From Neorhodopirellula pilleata (GTDB lineage Bacteria > Planctomycetota > Planctomycetia > Pirellulales > Pirellulaceae): 64,000 bases of DNA. The position numbers were made by a program, and so were the translations under genes. Shown one piece after another: positions 45,077 through 53,870 of the stretch. The DNA lies in the NCBI RefSeq assembly GCF_007859915.1, contig NZ_SJPM01000006.1, positions 331,043 through 395,042 of the forward strand. Direction: 5' to 3'. The number at the start of each line of letters is the position of its first letter. Within the stretch, counting starts at the first letter, position 1. The notes below the pieces were generated by a model. It saw only the letters and a list, made by a program, of their open reading frames with translations. It was not told the DNA's origin and searched no databases.

Positions 45077-45544
45077 TTAGAACTTTTTGTACGGCAAGAA
45101 TTTACCGCTGAAGGTGATCTTCACGCGATCACCCTTGGGGTCGGGTTCTCGCTCGACGTCGATCGAAAAGTCGATCGCACTCATGATCCCGTCGCCGAAC
45201 TCCTCTTGAGTGACTTGCTTCATCGCGATCCCGTACACCTGCATGATCTCGTAGAAACGATATACGAACGGGTCGCTGGGGATCGCTTGCGGCAGTGACC
45301 CACGATAGGGATATCCCTGTAAGACCTTGCATTCCATTTCGGTCAGTTCCAAGTCGTCGGCGATCGCGGCGCAGTCTTCCGCCGACATCGAACATTGTCC
45401 GGTCAACGCCGCCGCGACCCACACCGGGGCTTGTCCGATCTTGCCGGCCAACTCGGCCCAACTGAGCCCTTTGGCTATTTTGATCGATTCGATCTTCGTG
45501 ACGATTTGTTCGAGCGAAGGTACCGATTCAGTCATCGTGGTCAT
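45077..45544 (-). CDS. cynS: Cyanate hydratase (cyanase)
   Basis: 155 residues from ATG 45544, with GGAG six to ten bases upstream; this is the usual length. Converts cyanate and bicarbonate to ammonia and CO2. The active-site residues are in place: Arg and Glu in YRFYEIMQVYG and Ser in GIMSAIDF. The C-terminus FLPYKKF is the family end. It lies between transporter and ANTAR genes, so it makes cyanate a likely substrate of the transporter. Confidence 0.95.
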   Translation of the reverse strand: MTTMTESVPSLEQIVTKIESIKIAKGLSWAELAGKIGQAPVWVAAALTGQCSMSAEDCAAIADDLELTEMECKVLQGYPYRGSLPQAIPSDPFVYRFYEIMQVYGIAMKQVTQEEFGDGIMSAIDFSIDVEREPDPKGDRVKITFSGKFLPYKKF

Positions 45545-45588
45545 AGTTTTTCTCCGAGAGGTTGAAAGGAAATCTGGTTTTGAGCAAT

Positions 45589-46521
45589 TCAATCTGGGCT
45601 GGAGGCCACGTCGCCATCTTGGGTGTCGTAGGCCTGAATCACGTGCATCGTGTCGTCGTATTGGGACGGTCGTCGGTTGTGATCGATCAAGAACCGCAAG
45701 ATACGGGCACGTAGTCGCATGTACGCTTCCGATTCGATCAACTGCTCGCGGGTTCGCGGTCGAGGGATATCGACCTCGATGATCTCGGCAACCCGCGCGT
45801 TGGGGCCGTTGGTCATCAACGCGATCCGGTCACTCAACAAGATCGCTTCGTCGACGTCATGGGTTACCATGCAAACGGTCGCGCCGGCTTTGTCCCACAT
45901 TCGGACCAGTTCGTCTTGAATCGAACCCCGAGTGAGTGCATCGATTTGGGCGAACGGTTCGTCGAGCATCAACGCTTTCGGTTGGACCGCAAAGGCGCGT
46001 GCGAGCCCGACGCGTTGTCGCATCCCGCCGGACAGGTGCGCGGGCATCTTCTTACCGATGTCACCGAGTCCCATTAGTTGCAGATACCGACTCGTGTGAG
46101 CGGCGACTTGCGATTTATCCCAGGACGGGAACGCCGATCGGACCGCCACCCGCACGTTGTCAAACGCGGACATCCACGGCATCAACGCGAACGATTGGAA
46201 CACGACCATGCGATCGAGTCCGGGACCCTTGATCGGTTTTCCGTCGACCAAAACCTCGCCCGTCGTGGGCGTGTCAAACCCGGCCAAGATATTCAGCAGG
46301 GTCGATTTCCCGCATCCGCTGTGTCCGATGATCGACATGAACTCGCCGTTGGCGATCTCCAACGAGACGTCTTCGAACACACACACTTCGCCCTCGCCGC
46401 TCAACGATGCGAATACTTTCGATGCGTTGCGGATCGACAACTGCCCCTGGCTGGATTGATCCGACATCACATCGTCGGCTTTGTTTTCCGACTGGGGTTC
46501 GATGGTTGCTTCAAGTTGCAT
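45589..46521 (-). CDS. Nitrate/cyanate-type ABC transporter ATPase
   Basis: 310 residues from ATG 46521. Walker A is GHSGCGKST, Q-loop VVFQSFALMPW, signature HLSGGMRQRVGLARAF, Walker B ALMLDEPFAQID and H-loop VTHDVDEA. The sequence is of the NrtD/CynD/SsuB group. The C-terminal 50 residues (LRARILRFLIDHNRR) are a helical extension. It overlaps the permease gene by 11 bases. Confidence 0.93.
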   Translation of the reverse strand: MQLEATIEPQSENKADDVMSDQSSQGQLSIRNASKVFASLSGEGEVCVFEDVSLEIANGEFMSIIGHSGCGKSTLLNILAGFDTPTTGEVLVDGKPIKGPGLDRMVVFQSFALMPWMSAFDNVRVAVRSAFPSWDKSQVAAHTSRYLQLMGLGDIGKKMPAHLSGGMRQRVGLARAFAVQPKALMLDEPFAQIDALTRGSIQDELVRMWDKAGATVCMVTHDVDEAILLSDRIALMTNGPNARVAEIIEVDIPRPRTREQLIESEAYMRLRARILRFLIDHNRRPSQYDDTMHVIQAYDTQDGDVASSPD

Positions 46522-47416
46522 AGCTGGCCGCCTTGGAAAGTTTGGAGAACATCGCATCCATGACGAAGCCGACCACGCCGACGACCAGGATCGCGAACAA
46601 CACACCGGCGATGTCAAGGTTGTTCCACTCGATCCACGTCAAGTAGCCCACACCGAGTTCACCCAACAGCATTTCGGCGGGGACGACCGCGACGAGCGCC
46701 GAACCAAAACTGATTCGTAAACCCGCAACAATCGCCGGCGCGGCCGCAGGCAACACGACCGTGAACAGTCGCCGGAACCAGCCGAACTCGAGCATCTTGG
46801 ACACTCGCAAATAATCTTTGTCGATCGACGACAATCCGAACGCCGTGTTGGCGATCGTCGGCCAAAGGGAGGCCATGAACACGACCAACACCGCCGTTAT
46901 CGTCGGCTTCTGGACCGTGTAGAGCAAAAGTGGCATCCAAGCCAAGGGAGAGATCGGCTTGAGCACTTGCAGAAACGGATTGACGGCCGCAAAGATCAAC
47001 GGATTCAAGCCGACAATCACGCCAATCACGATCGCGACGATACTCGCCAGCACAAACCCGACGCTGAACCGTGCCACCGTGTACATCACCAAGTGACCGA
47101 TGCCGTGGTCGTTCGTGCCGTTCTTGTGAAACGGATGCGATAGTTCTTCGACGACCTTCGCGCCGACCGCCAACGGCCCGGGTAGACCGGTCGCTTTGTC
47201 GGCATTGAAAGCGTATTCACCGGCTTCATTGCGAACGATGTCGCCGTTGAATTCCATCAACATCAGTTCGTCTTCGGTCATACCGGTCGAGTCAAACGCC
47301 GGTTTGGAAACCGCAAACTGCCAAGCCGCCAACAGCACGATCAAAATCATCACGCTGAGACCCTTAGCTTGCCACCACTTCGGATCGCGGGGCAGCCGCC
47401 ATGTCATTGGATTCAT
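46511..47416 (-). CDS. Nitrate/cyanate-type ABC transporter permease
   Basis: 301 residues with six or seven membrane helices and the EAA-type loop near SLWPTIANTAFGLSSIDKDYLRVSKML. The N-terminus holds a membrane segment followed by a hydrophilic domain of about 60 residues (MLMEFNGDIVRNEAGEY) outside the core. It belongs with NrtB/CynB/SsuC permeases. It is 8 bases after the binding protein gene. Confidence 0.92.
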   Translation of the reverse strand: MNPMTWRLPRDPKWWQAKGLSVMILIVLLAAWQFAVSKPAFDSTGMTEDELMLMEFNGDIVRNEAGEYAFNADKATGLPGPLAVGAKVVEELSHPFHKNGTNDHGIGHLVMYTVARFSVGFVLASIVAIVIGVIVGLNPLIFAAVNPFLQVLKPISPLAWMPLLLYTVQKPTITAVLVVFMASLWPTIANTAFGLSSIDKDYLRVSKMLEFGWFRRLFTVVLPAAAPAIVAGLRISFGSALVAVVPAEMLLGELGVGYLTWIEWNNLDIAGVLFAILVVGVVGFVMDAMFSKLSKAASYAT

Positions 47417-47424
47417 CGTTTGAA

Positions 47425-48849
47425 TTAGCCTGCTTGAAGATTGTTGATTGGGAAACTCGCCAAGTACTCATCTGGCTTTTCCGGATCAAACTCCTTGCCC
47501 ATGATGATGTGCTTCTTGTAAGTATTGGCTCGATTTTCGTAGCCCATCTCCGTCGCCAATTCATTGCACTTGGTTGCCAAATAGACCTCTTCGGCGATTT
47601 GCTTGTAATCGAATTCGGTGTCGACGTGCTTCCAACGTTTCATTTGCGTCAAAATCCAAATCGCCATCGAATGCCAAGGCATCGGATCGAAATCGATGCG
47701 GTCGGGATCGTTGCTGATGCCGCCCATGCCGTTGGCGTAGCGACCTGTTAGCACCTGCTCGAGCACGGTGACGGGTTGGTTCAAGTAGTTCCGCGGCGCG
47801 ATCGCGCTGGCGATTTCTTTGCGGTTCTTGCTGTCCGATGCGTACGCGGTCGCGTCGACGATCGAGCGGAACAGGGCCAAGAACGTGTTGGGATAGTTGC
47901 CCGCGAACTCCTGGGAGATCGCGAAGGCACAGCACGGGTGACCTTCCCAAATTTCTTTGGACAATTTGAAAATGAAACCGGCGTTCTCGTAGACCGCTCG
48001 TTGATTGAACGGATCTGGCGCGAGGTAACCATCGACGTTGCCCGCTTTCAAGTTGGCAACCATTTCCGGTGGCGGCACGACGCGGATTTGAACGTCTTTG
48101 TCGGGATGCAATCCGCCTTCGGCCAAGTAATAACGCAACAAGTAGTTGTGCATCGAGTATTCAAACGGCACGCAGAACCGGAAGCCTTTCATGTCTTTGG
48201 CTTCTTTGACGCCTTTGTGTTTGTTCGCCAGCGTGATCGCTTGGCCGTTGATGTTCTCTACCGCCGGCATGTAAAACGGCACCTTGGGCGATCCCGCCCC
48301 GAGTGTGATCGAAAGCGGCATGGGTGAGAGCATGTGAGCCGCATCGACTTCTTTCGTGATCGCCCAATCTCGGACCATCGCCCAACCGCTGGCACGGCGG
48401 ACTTTCGCGTTGAGCCCATGCTTTTCATAAAAGCCCATCGGCTCGGCCATGATGATCGGCGTGGCGCAGGTGATCGGGATGAAGCCGATCGAAAGGTCCG
48501 GCTTTTCGATCGTGCCGATTTCCATCGCCATCGCTTTGGCCGTGTCCATCGGGAACAGGTCATGAACAATCTGCGAAACCAATCCGGCTCCTGCTGCGGT
48601 GAGCACGGCGCGGCGGGACACGTCGCTTTGTCCGAAGACAGCCTTGACGACCGCCGTTTCGATCGCGCGGCTCATCGCGTCTTCGTGATTGGCGATCGAC
48701 GAGTCCGGAGACGAGCTTTCACCGTTGCCGGCATGATCGATCGCCGACGGACAGCCCGGATCATGCGAGCTGCCGTGGCAGCAAGTGCCGCTGTGCTGAT
48801 GTTCTAACTTCGCGTTCGCATCGAACGGATTTTGATCCAAGATACCCAT
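47425..48849 (-). CDS. Nitrate/cyanate-type ABC transporter substrate-binding protein (Tat signal)
   Basis: 474 residues from ATG 48849. A hydrophilic N-terminal extension of about 60 residues, with HQHSGTCCHGSSHDPGC, precedes a twin-arginine signal (SRRAVLTAAGAGLVSQ at about 77-92). The mature part is NrtA-like (SIGFIPITCATPIIMAEPMGFYEKHGL; GNVDGYLAPDPFNQRAV; EGHPCCAFAISQEFA). It binds nitrate, nitrite, cyanate or a relative; cyanase in the operon favours cyanate. Confidence 0.93.
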   Translation of the reverse strand: MGILDQNPFDANAKLEHQHSGTCCHGSSHDPGCPSAIDHAGNGESSSPDSSIANHEDAMSRAIETAVVKAVFGQSDVSRRAVLTAAGAGLVSQIVHDLFPMDTAKAMAMEIGTIEKPDLSIGFIPITCATPIIMAEPMGFYEKHGLNAKVRRASGWAMVRDWAITKEVDAAHMLSPMPLSITLGAGSPKVPFYMPAVENINGQAITLANKHKGVKEAKDMKGFRFCVPFEYSMHNYLLRYYLAEGGLHPDKDVQIRVVPPPEMVANLKAGNVDGYLAPDPFNQRAVYENAGFIFKLSKEIWEGHPCCAFAISQEFAGNYPNTFLALFRSIVDATAYASDSKNRKEIASAIAPRNYLNQPVTVLEQVLTGRYANGMGGISNDPDRIDFDPMPWHSMAIWILTQMKRWKHVDTEFDYKQIAEEVYLATKCNELATEMGYENRANTYKKHIIMGKEFDPEKPDEYLASFPINNLQAG

Positions 48850-49115
48850 AGCCAATCAATCCCGGTGGAAGGTGAACGTCGAACGTGACTTAAAGAGAAA
48901 GACAACGTTTGAATCGACGCAAGGAAAACGCGTAGAGAGGCTGGAACGATCAAGACCGCATCCGCCCGCAGAAGTGGCTCAAAACTTGGCGTTAACGGAC
49001 GCCACGCTTTGCACGGTTTTGCTTTCAAAGCAACCATCGTGCCATCGAGGACGCAGGCAACCTCCTTACATCAGCGTCTTGGGTGCGGTCGCTCGGGAAA
49101 ACACGGTAATAATAC
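48850..49115 (-). promoter_or_regulatory. Structured leader of the cyanate/nitrate transporter operon
   Basis: A long untranslated leader of about 260 bases precedes the operon. The minus strand carries a hairpin GGTTGCTT/AAGCAAAACC at 49015-49035 and a second one, TGGCGT/ACGCCA with the six-base loop CCGTTA, at 48987-49004, followed by AAGTTTTG. Two neighbouring hairpins in the leader of an operon encoding an ANTAR protein fit ANTAR antitermination, though the loops do not match its A1/G4 consensus well. A TATTAT box near 49107 could be the -10. The rest of the gap to upp (49116-49253) holds no gene. Confidence 0.45.
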
Positions 49116-49253
49116 ACATTGATATTTTTAGGTTTTCCATTGTTGATTTGAATTCTTGATAGACTCGTTGCTTGCGTCGCAGGCGTTCGCTTAAAACCTG
49201 GGCGGCGATTGCCTGAAGACGTTGCACCCTTTTTTTCTTTTCTAGACGCACCT

Positions 49254-49889
49254 ATGAAATCCGTCACCATATTGAATCACCCTCTCGCAGCCGATCACCT
49301 CGCGAGACTACGCGACCAATCGACCAATCCTCATGAGTTTCGAACGACGGTGGCCCGGATGGCTATGTTGTTGGGCGTGTACGCGACCGAGGACTTGCCG
49401 CAACGAGACGTCCTCGTCCAAACGCCGTTGGCCGAAACCACGTGTCAAACGCTGGCTGCGGCCGTTAGCATCGTGCCGGTGCTGCGAGCCGGTTTGGGGA
49501 TGGTCGAACCCTTGTTGCAATTGATCCCCAACGCGTCGGTATGGCATCTGGGTTTGTATCGCAACGAGGAAACCGCCGAGCCGGTCGAGTACTATGACAA
49601 ATTGCCGCTCGAGGGAGCTTCGGATGTCGCATTGGTGCTCGACCCGATGTTGGCTACCGGAGGTTCGATCGATTTGGTCGTCCGTCGATTACAACGTTGG
49701 GGCGTCGCCGATATTCGCGTGCTCAGTATCATCGCGGCTCAACCGGGGATCGACCGCGTCGTTCGGGACTTCCCGGAGGTGAAAGTGTATGTAGCGGCGG
49801 TTGATCCGACGCTCAACGAACAATCATTCATCGTCCCCGGACTGGGCGACGCGGGCGACCGCATCTTTGATACACCGAGTCACGGTTAA
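49254..49889 (+). CDS. upp: Uracil phosphoribosyltransferase
   Basis: 211 residues from ATG 49254. Salvages uracil to UMP with PRPP. Motifs: VPVLRAGLGMVEP, the PRPP-binding LVLDPMLATGGS, and the C-terminal VPGLGDAGDRIFDT signature of Upp. The start is preferred over a TTG 45 bases upstream because MKSVTILNHPLAADHLARLRD matches the usual N-terminus. It is followed two bases later by the kinase gene. Confidence 0.95.
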   Translation: MKSVTILNHPLAADHLARLRDQSTNPHEFRTTVARMAMLLGVYATEDLPQRDVLVQTPLAETTCQTLAAAVSIVPVLRAGLGMVEPLLQLIPNASVWHLGLYRNEETAEPVEYYDKLPLEGASDVALVLDPMLATGGSIDLVVRRLQRWGVADIRVLSIIAAQPGIDRVVRDFPEVKVYVAAVDPTLNEQSFIVPGLGDAGDRIFDTPSHG

Positions 49890-49891
49890 AC

Positions 49892-51604
49892 ATGTCTCCC
49901 CCCGATCTCGACGAACACGAACAGAAACTCGCCAACGTGTTGGCCGAGATGACCGACCGAATCTGCGGCGGTGAAATGGCGGACTTGGAAACGGCGTGCC
50001 GGGAACATCCCGATCTCGCCGCCGACCTGCGACATTTGTGGGGCGCCGTTTTGGTCACCGACACGGCCGGCGCGGTTCGCGATGAAACGCCGGGCAAACG
50101 TGTTCCGATGCCATCGCTGACGGGCACGCAACCGAGCGAAACGACGGACGGATTGAACTTGAAAAACGGAGAGGATTCGTGGACGCAGTGGCGGAGTCTG
50201 CGACTTCCCACCACGATCGGTGATTACGATTTGCTCGAGGAGGTCGGCCGCGGCGGCATGGGCGTCGTATTCCGCGCCCGGCAACGGTCTCTCGGACGCG
50301 AAGTCGCCGTCAAGATGATTTTGCGGGGACGACTCGCCAGCGACGCGGACATGCAACGCTTCCTCGCCGAAGCCGCCGCGACGGCGTCGCTCGAACACCC
50401 GGGAATCGTCCCGGTTTATGAAGTCGGCGATATCGACGGTCGGCCGTTTTTTAGTATGAAATACATCGACGGCGAAACGTTAGCGCAGCGGGTCGGTACG
50501 TCGGGGCCGTTGAACGCGCGGGAGGCCTCCCAGATGATCGTCGATGTCGCCGAAGCGGTGGGCATCGCGCACGCGGCGGGCATCCTGCATCGCGATATCA
50601 AGCCCAGCAACATCCTGATCAACCGACACGGTCAACCGATGCTCACGGATTTTGGTTTGGCCAAACAAGTCGGCGCGAAAACGGATCTGACGCGCAGCGG
50701 TATGCTCGTCGGCACGCCGGCGTACATGTCACCCGAACAAGCCAGTGGCCGGCGCAAGGACATCGACATCCCCAGCGACGTGTATTCGCTCGGCTGTGTC
50801 TTGTACTACGCGTTGACGGGTCGGGCGCCGTTCGTCGCTGATGGTCCGATGGAATTGGTGATGATGGTTATCGAACAGGATCCGACACCACCACGGCGTT
50901 TGCGTCCGAGTTTGGACCGTGATCTCGAAATGATCGTCACACGTTGTTTGCAAAAACCCGCTGACCTTCGCTACGCCAACACGGGAGCATTGATCGCGGA
51001 TCTGAAAGCTTACTTGGCCGACGAACGTGTCTCAGCCCGATCGGGACATTTCAATCAAGTCGTCGCAAGAGTTTTTCGCGAAACGCACCACGCCGCCGTA
51101 CTTGAAAAGTGGGGACTGCTGTGGATGTGGCACTCGCTCGTGCTACTTGTTGCGAGTTTGTTTACCTGGCAAATGGCGGTGCTCGGCGTCGAGCGGCGTT
51201 CGCTCTACATTTGCGTCTGGGTGGTGGGATTGAGCGCATGGGCCGCCGTGTTCTGGAAGATGCGACAACGGATGGGACCGGTCACATTTATCGAACGCCA
51301 AGTCGCCCATGTCTGGGGTGCCAGTATGATCGCGATCGCGATGCTGTTTCCACTGGAATGGTGGTTGGATTTAGAAGTGCTGTCGTTGGCCCCGCTGCTC
51401 GGCGTAATCAGCGCGATGGTCTTCATCGTCAAAGCAGGCATGCTCAGCGGAGCGTTCTACTTTCAATCGATCGCTTTGCTGGTCGCGTCGATCGGGATGG
51501 CGGTGTTTCCACGCCACGCGCATCTGATTTTTGGATTCGTGGCTGCGGCATGTTTCTTCCTGCCCGGACTCAAGTACGAACGCCAACGTCGAACCATGCT
51601 CTAG
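49892..51604 (+). CDS. Membrane Ser/Thr protein kinase
   Basis: 570 residues. A helical N-terminal region of 100 residues (DEHEQKLANVLAEMTDRI) precedes an eukaryotic-type kinase domain at about 108-390. It has EVGRGGMGVVFRARQ (Gly loop), VAVKM (Lys), HRDIKPSN (catalytic loop), TDFGLAKQ (DFG) and APE-like SPEQASG. The C-terminal 170 residues hold five or six membrane helices. It starts two bases after upp. The substrate is unknown. Confidence 0.92.
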   Translation: MSPPDLDEHEQKLANVLAEMTDRICGGEMADLETACREHPDLAADLRHLWGAVLVTDTAGAVRDETPGKRVPMPSLTGTQPSETTDGLNLKNGEDSWTQWRSLRLPTTIGDYDLLEEVGRGGMGVVFRARQRSLGREVAVKMILRGRLASDADMQRFLAEAAATASLEHPGIVPVYEVGDIDGRPFFSMKYIDGETLAQRVGTSGPLNAREASQMIVDVAEAVGIAHAAGILHRDIKPSNILINRHGQPMLTDFGLAKQVGAKTDLTRSGMLVGTPAYMSPEQASGRRKDIDIPSDVYSLGCVLYYALTGRAPFVADGPMELVMMVIEQDPTPPRRLRPSLDRDLEMIVTRCLQKPADLRYANTGALIADLKAYLADERVSARSGHFNQVVARVFRETHHAAVLEKWGLLWMWHSLVLLVASLFTWQMAVLGVERRSLYICVWVVGLSAWAAVFWKMRQRMGPVTFIERQVAHVWGASMIAIAMLFPLEWWLDLEVLSLAPLLGVISAMVFIVKAGMLSGAFYFQSIALLVASIGMAVFPRHAHLIFGFVAAACFFLPGLKYERQRRTML

Positions 51605-51706
51605 GTGCCATCTAAGTTCTGATGAAAGCGACAACCGCTGACGTTCCGTCGCGCTGAAGCCGATTGCGAAACCAGCGTGAATGGTCAAGCACAACCGGCT
51701 ACACTA

Positions 51707-51816
51707 AGCATCGCGTGAACATTAAGTGGTGGCGACTTTCAGTCGCCAAACCCTGAAACGTCGACTGAAAGTCGACGCCACGTTAAGAATCCATCACTTA
51801 TTGTTCACGCGATGCT
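51707..51816. repeat. About 110-bp palindromic element, copy B
   Basis: Nearly identical to 12184-12294. Terminal inverted repeats AGCATCGCGTGAACATTAAG and CTTATTGTTCACGCGATGCT (the latter read in place as TTATTGTTCACGCGATGCT) enclose the two hairpins. It fills part of the gap between the kinase and sulfatase genes; the flanking 51605-51706 and 51817-51923 show no gene. Confidence 0.88.
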
Positions 51817-51923
51817 AAGACGGTCGGCGACGTTTCCTTGACGCGAATACGCCGCGAGCAAGCTGCGTTCAAACCTCCTGGCTTAGAGCCCACCCCCACA
51901 TCCATTCCGAAGGAGAAAACTGC

Positions 51924-53531
51924 ATGAACATTCCGTTTTCAAGCGTCTTATTGCCTCTTGTCTTATTGGCTGGCTTACTCGCGAGTTGGGCTCAGGCAGA
52001 CGATCGGCCGAACATCGTTTTCATTTTCACCGACGACCACTGCCAACAAGCGCTGAGTGCCTACGATGACTCTCGCATTGTCACGCCGAACATGGATCGC
52101 ATCGCCAACGAGGGCATGCGATTCAACCAATGCTACTGCACCAATGGAATCTGCGGACCAAGTCGTGCTGTCATTCAAACAGGAAAATACAGCCATCTGA
52201 ACGGCTTCATCCGTAATGGAAATCGATTCAATGGTGACCAGCAAACCTTCCCTAAGCTACTCCGCGCTCATGGATACCAAACTGCGGTGATCGGAAAATG
52301 GCATCTCGCGTCGACGCCACAGGGTTATGACTACTATGACGTACTCAATGGCCAGGGGCCCTACTACAATCCACCCATGATCACGGCAGGAAAAGATGGG
52401 AAACCGGTCACCAAACCACATAACGGATACACGACGGACATCATCACCCGCAAAACTTTGGATTGGCTGAAAGACGGCCGGGATACATCCAAACCATTTA
52501 TGGTGATGTATCAACACAAAGCACCACATCGCAATTGGCAGCCCGCTCCCAAGTATCTTCATTGGCTTGATGATGTGACCATCAAAGAGCCTGAAACACT
52601 TTGGGATAACTACGCCGGTCGCACCGTCTCGGCCGCTCGTCAAACCATGACGATTGCTCACCACCTCAATGCTAGCGATTTAAAATTAACCCCGCCGCGA
52701 AACCTCACACCAGAGCAACGCGAAGTCTGGGATGCCGCCTACGGCCCCAAGAACGCAGCCTTCGAGGCGGCCAAAGCGACAATGACCGAAAAGGAAATCG
52801 TTCAGTGGAAATACCAGAGATACGTCAAAGACTACTTGCGTTGCGTGAAGAGTGTTGACGACGGGATTGGCGAGGTTCTTGACTATCTCGATGAGGCTGG
52901 TTTAGCCAATAATACCGTCGTGGTTTATTCTTCCGATCAAGGATGGTACTTGGGCGAACACGGTTGGTTTGACAAGCGATGGATGTACGAAGAATCGTTA
53001 AAATGTCCACTCTTGGTACGTTGGCCGGAAGTCGTCCGAGCGGGTACCGTGAATGATACGGAGATCGTTTCGAATCTGGATTTTGCCGAAACCTTCTTGG
53101 ATATTGCTGGCGTTGATGTCCCGAATGACATGCAAGGAAAAAGTATCGTTCCGCTGTTGAAGGGCCGCGTGCCGGCAGATTGGCGAAAGACCTTTTATTA
53201 CCACTACTATGAGAATCCAGGAGCTCACAACGTGGCTCGCCATTACGGTGTCACCGATGGGCAGTACAAGCTCATTCGCTTTTACGCACTCGAAGGCAAA
53301 CGGATCGACGATTGGGAATTATTCGATCTGAAGAAAGATCCGAACGAACTGGTCAATGCGTATGGAAGCACCGAACTCGTCGCGGTCCAAGATCGCTTGA
53401 GCTCGGAACTAGCAAGACTTCAAACTCAGTATCAAGTCCCTGAAGACGATGAGATCGGAACCGCCAAACCTGCGAGGAATCAGCGAGGCAATCGGTCTTC
53501 CGATACCACAAAAGCGGGCAAGGGGCAGTAA
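51924..53531 (+). CDS. Secreted sulfatase (family S1)
   Basis: 535 residues with a signal peptide (MNIPFSSVLLPLVLLAGLLASWAQA-DD). Metal-binding IVFIFTDDH, formylglycine signature CGPSRAVIQTGK, GKWHLAST and SSDQGWYLGEHGWFDKRW are typical of iduronate-2-sulfatase/choline-sulfatase-like members. The C-terminus is a basic tail. The stop TAA is followed at once by the repeat end AGCATCGCGTGAACA. A good ribosome site GAAGGAG precedes the start. Confidence 0.93.
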   Translation: MNIPFSSVLLPLVLLAGLLASWAQADDRPNIVFIFTDDHCQQALSAYDDSRIVTPNMDRIANEGMRFNQCYCTNGICGPSRAVIQTGKYSHLNGFIRNGNRFNGDQQTFPKLLRAHGYQTAVIGKWHLASTPQGYDYYDVLNGQGPYYNPPMITAGKDGKPVTKPHNGYTTDIITRKTLDWLKDGRDTSKPFMVMYQHKAPHRNWQPAPKYLHWLDDVTIKEPETLWDNYAGRTVSAARQTMTIAHHLNASDLKLTPPRNLTPEQREVWDAAYGPKNAAFEAAKATMTEKEIVQWKYQRYVKDYLRCVKSVDDGIGEVLDYLDEAGLANNTVVVYSSDQGWYLGEHGWFDKRWMYEESLKCPLLVRWPEVVRAGTVNDTEIVSNLDFAETFLDIAGVDVPNDMQGKSIVPLLKGRVPADWRKTFYYHYYENPGAHNVARHYGVTDGQYKLIRFYALEGKRIDDWELFDLKKDPNELVNAYGSTELVAVQDRLSSELARLQTQYQVPEDDEIGTAKPARNQRGNRSSDTTKAGKGQ

Positions 53532-53690
53532 GCATCGCGTGAACAATAAGAACCTATCCGAATACCACCGGCGAGACATGTGACTAGCGCCATCGGCTCA
53601 CAAAAATTGTCTGATGCAATCAATCAACAGGCGATTCGTGCCGTAAGCTCACGGCTTTCGGATAGGTTCTTAATGTGTGGTGGAAGCGTT
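53531..53690. repeat. Compound repeat downstream of the sulfatase gene
   Basis: A solo end of the 110-bp family (53531-53550) is followed by an inverted repeat AAGAACCTATCCGAA (53548-53562) and TTCGGATAGGTTCTT (53657-53671). Inside lies TAGCGCCATCGGCTCACAAA, also found at 17590-17609 in the nested palindrome. No gene was seen. Confidence 0.78.
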
Positions 53691-53737
53691 AACGCCGAAG
53701 CTGCTGATCAGGTGATTCTTTGGTTTGGAATCGATTG

Positions 53738-53823
53738 GGGTTTAGGTTTAGGTTTAGGTTTAGGTTTAAGTTTAAGTTTAAGTTTAAGTTTAAGTTTAGG
53801 TTTAAGTTTAGGTTTAAGTTTAC
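53738..53823. repeat. Telomere-like hexanucleotide tract
   Basis: About 14 tandem units of a six-base repeat: GGTTTA several times, then AGTTTA several times, then mixed. Its ladder would translate as LGLGLS or RFRFKF, so it is not a coding signal. It lies between two convergent genes. Confidence 0.9.
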
Positions 53824-53870
53824 TGGGGATAGAGAGGGTGAAACGGCTGGGTGGATTGAGCCGATGGAGG

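Noticed and set aside
48872..49159. 95-residue plus-strand frame in the transporter leader
   Set aside because: No ribosome site, no protein-like pattern; the region reads better as a structured leader on the minus strand.
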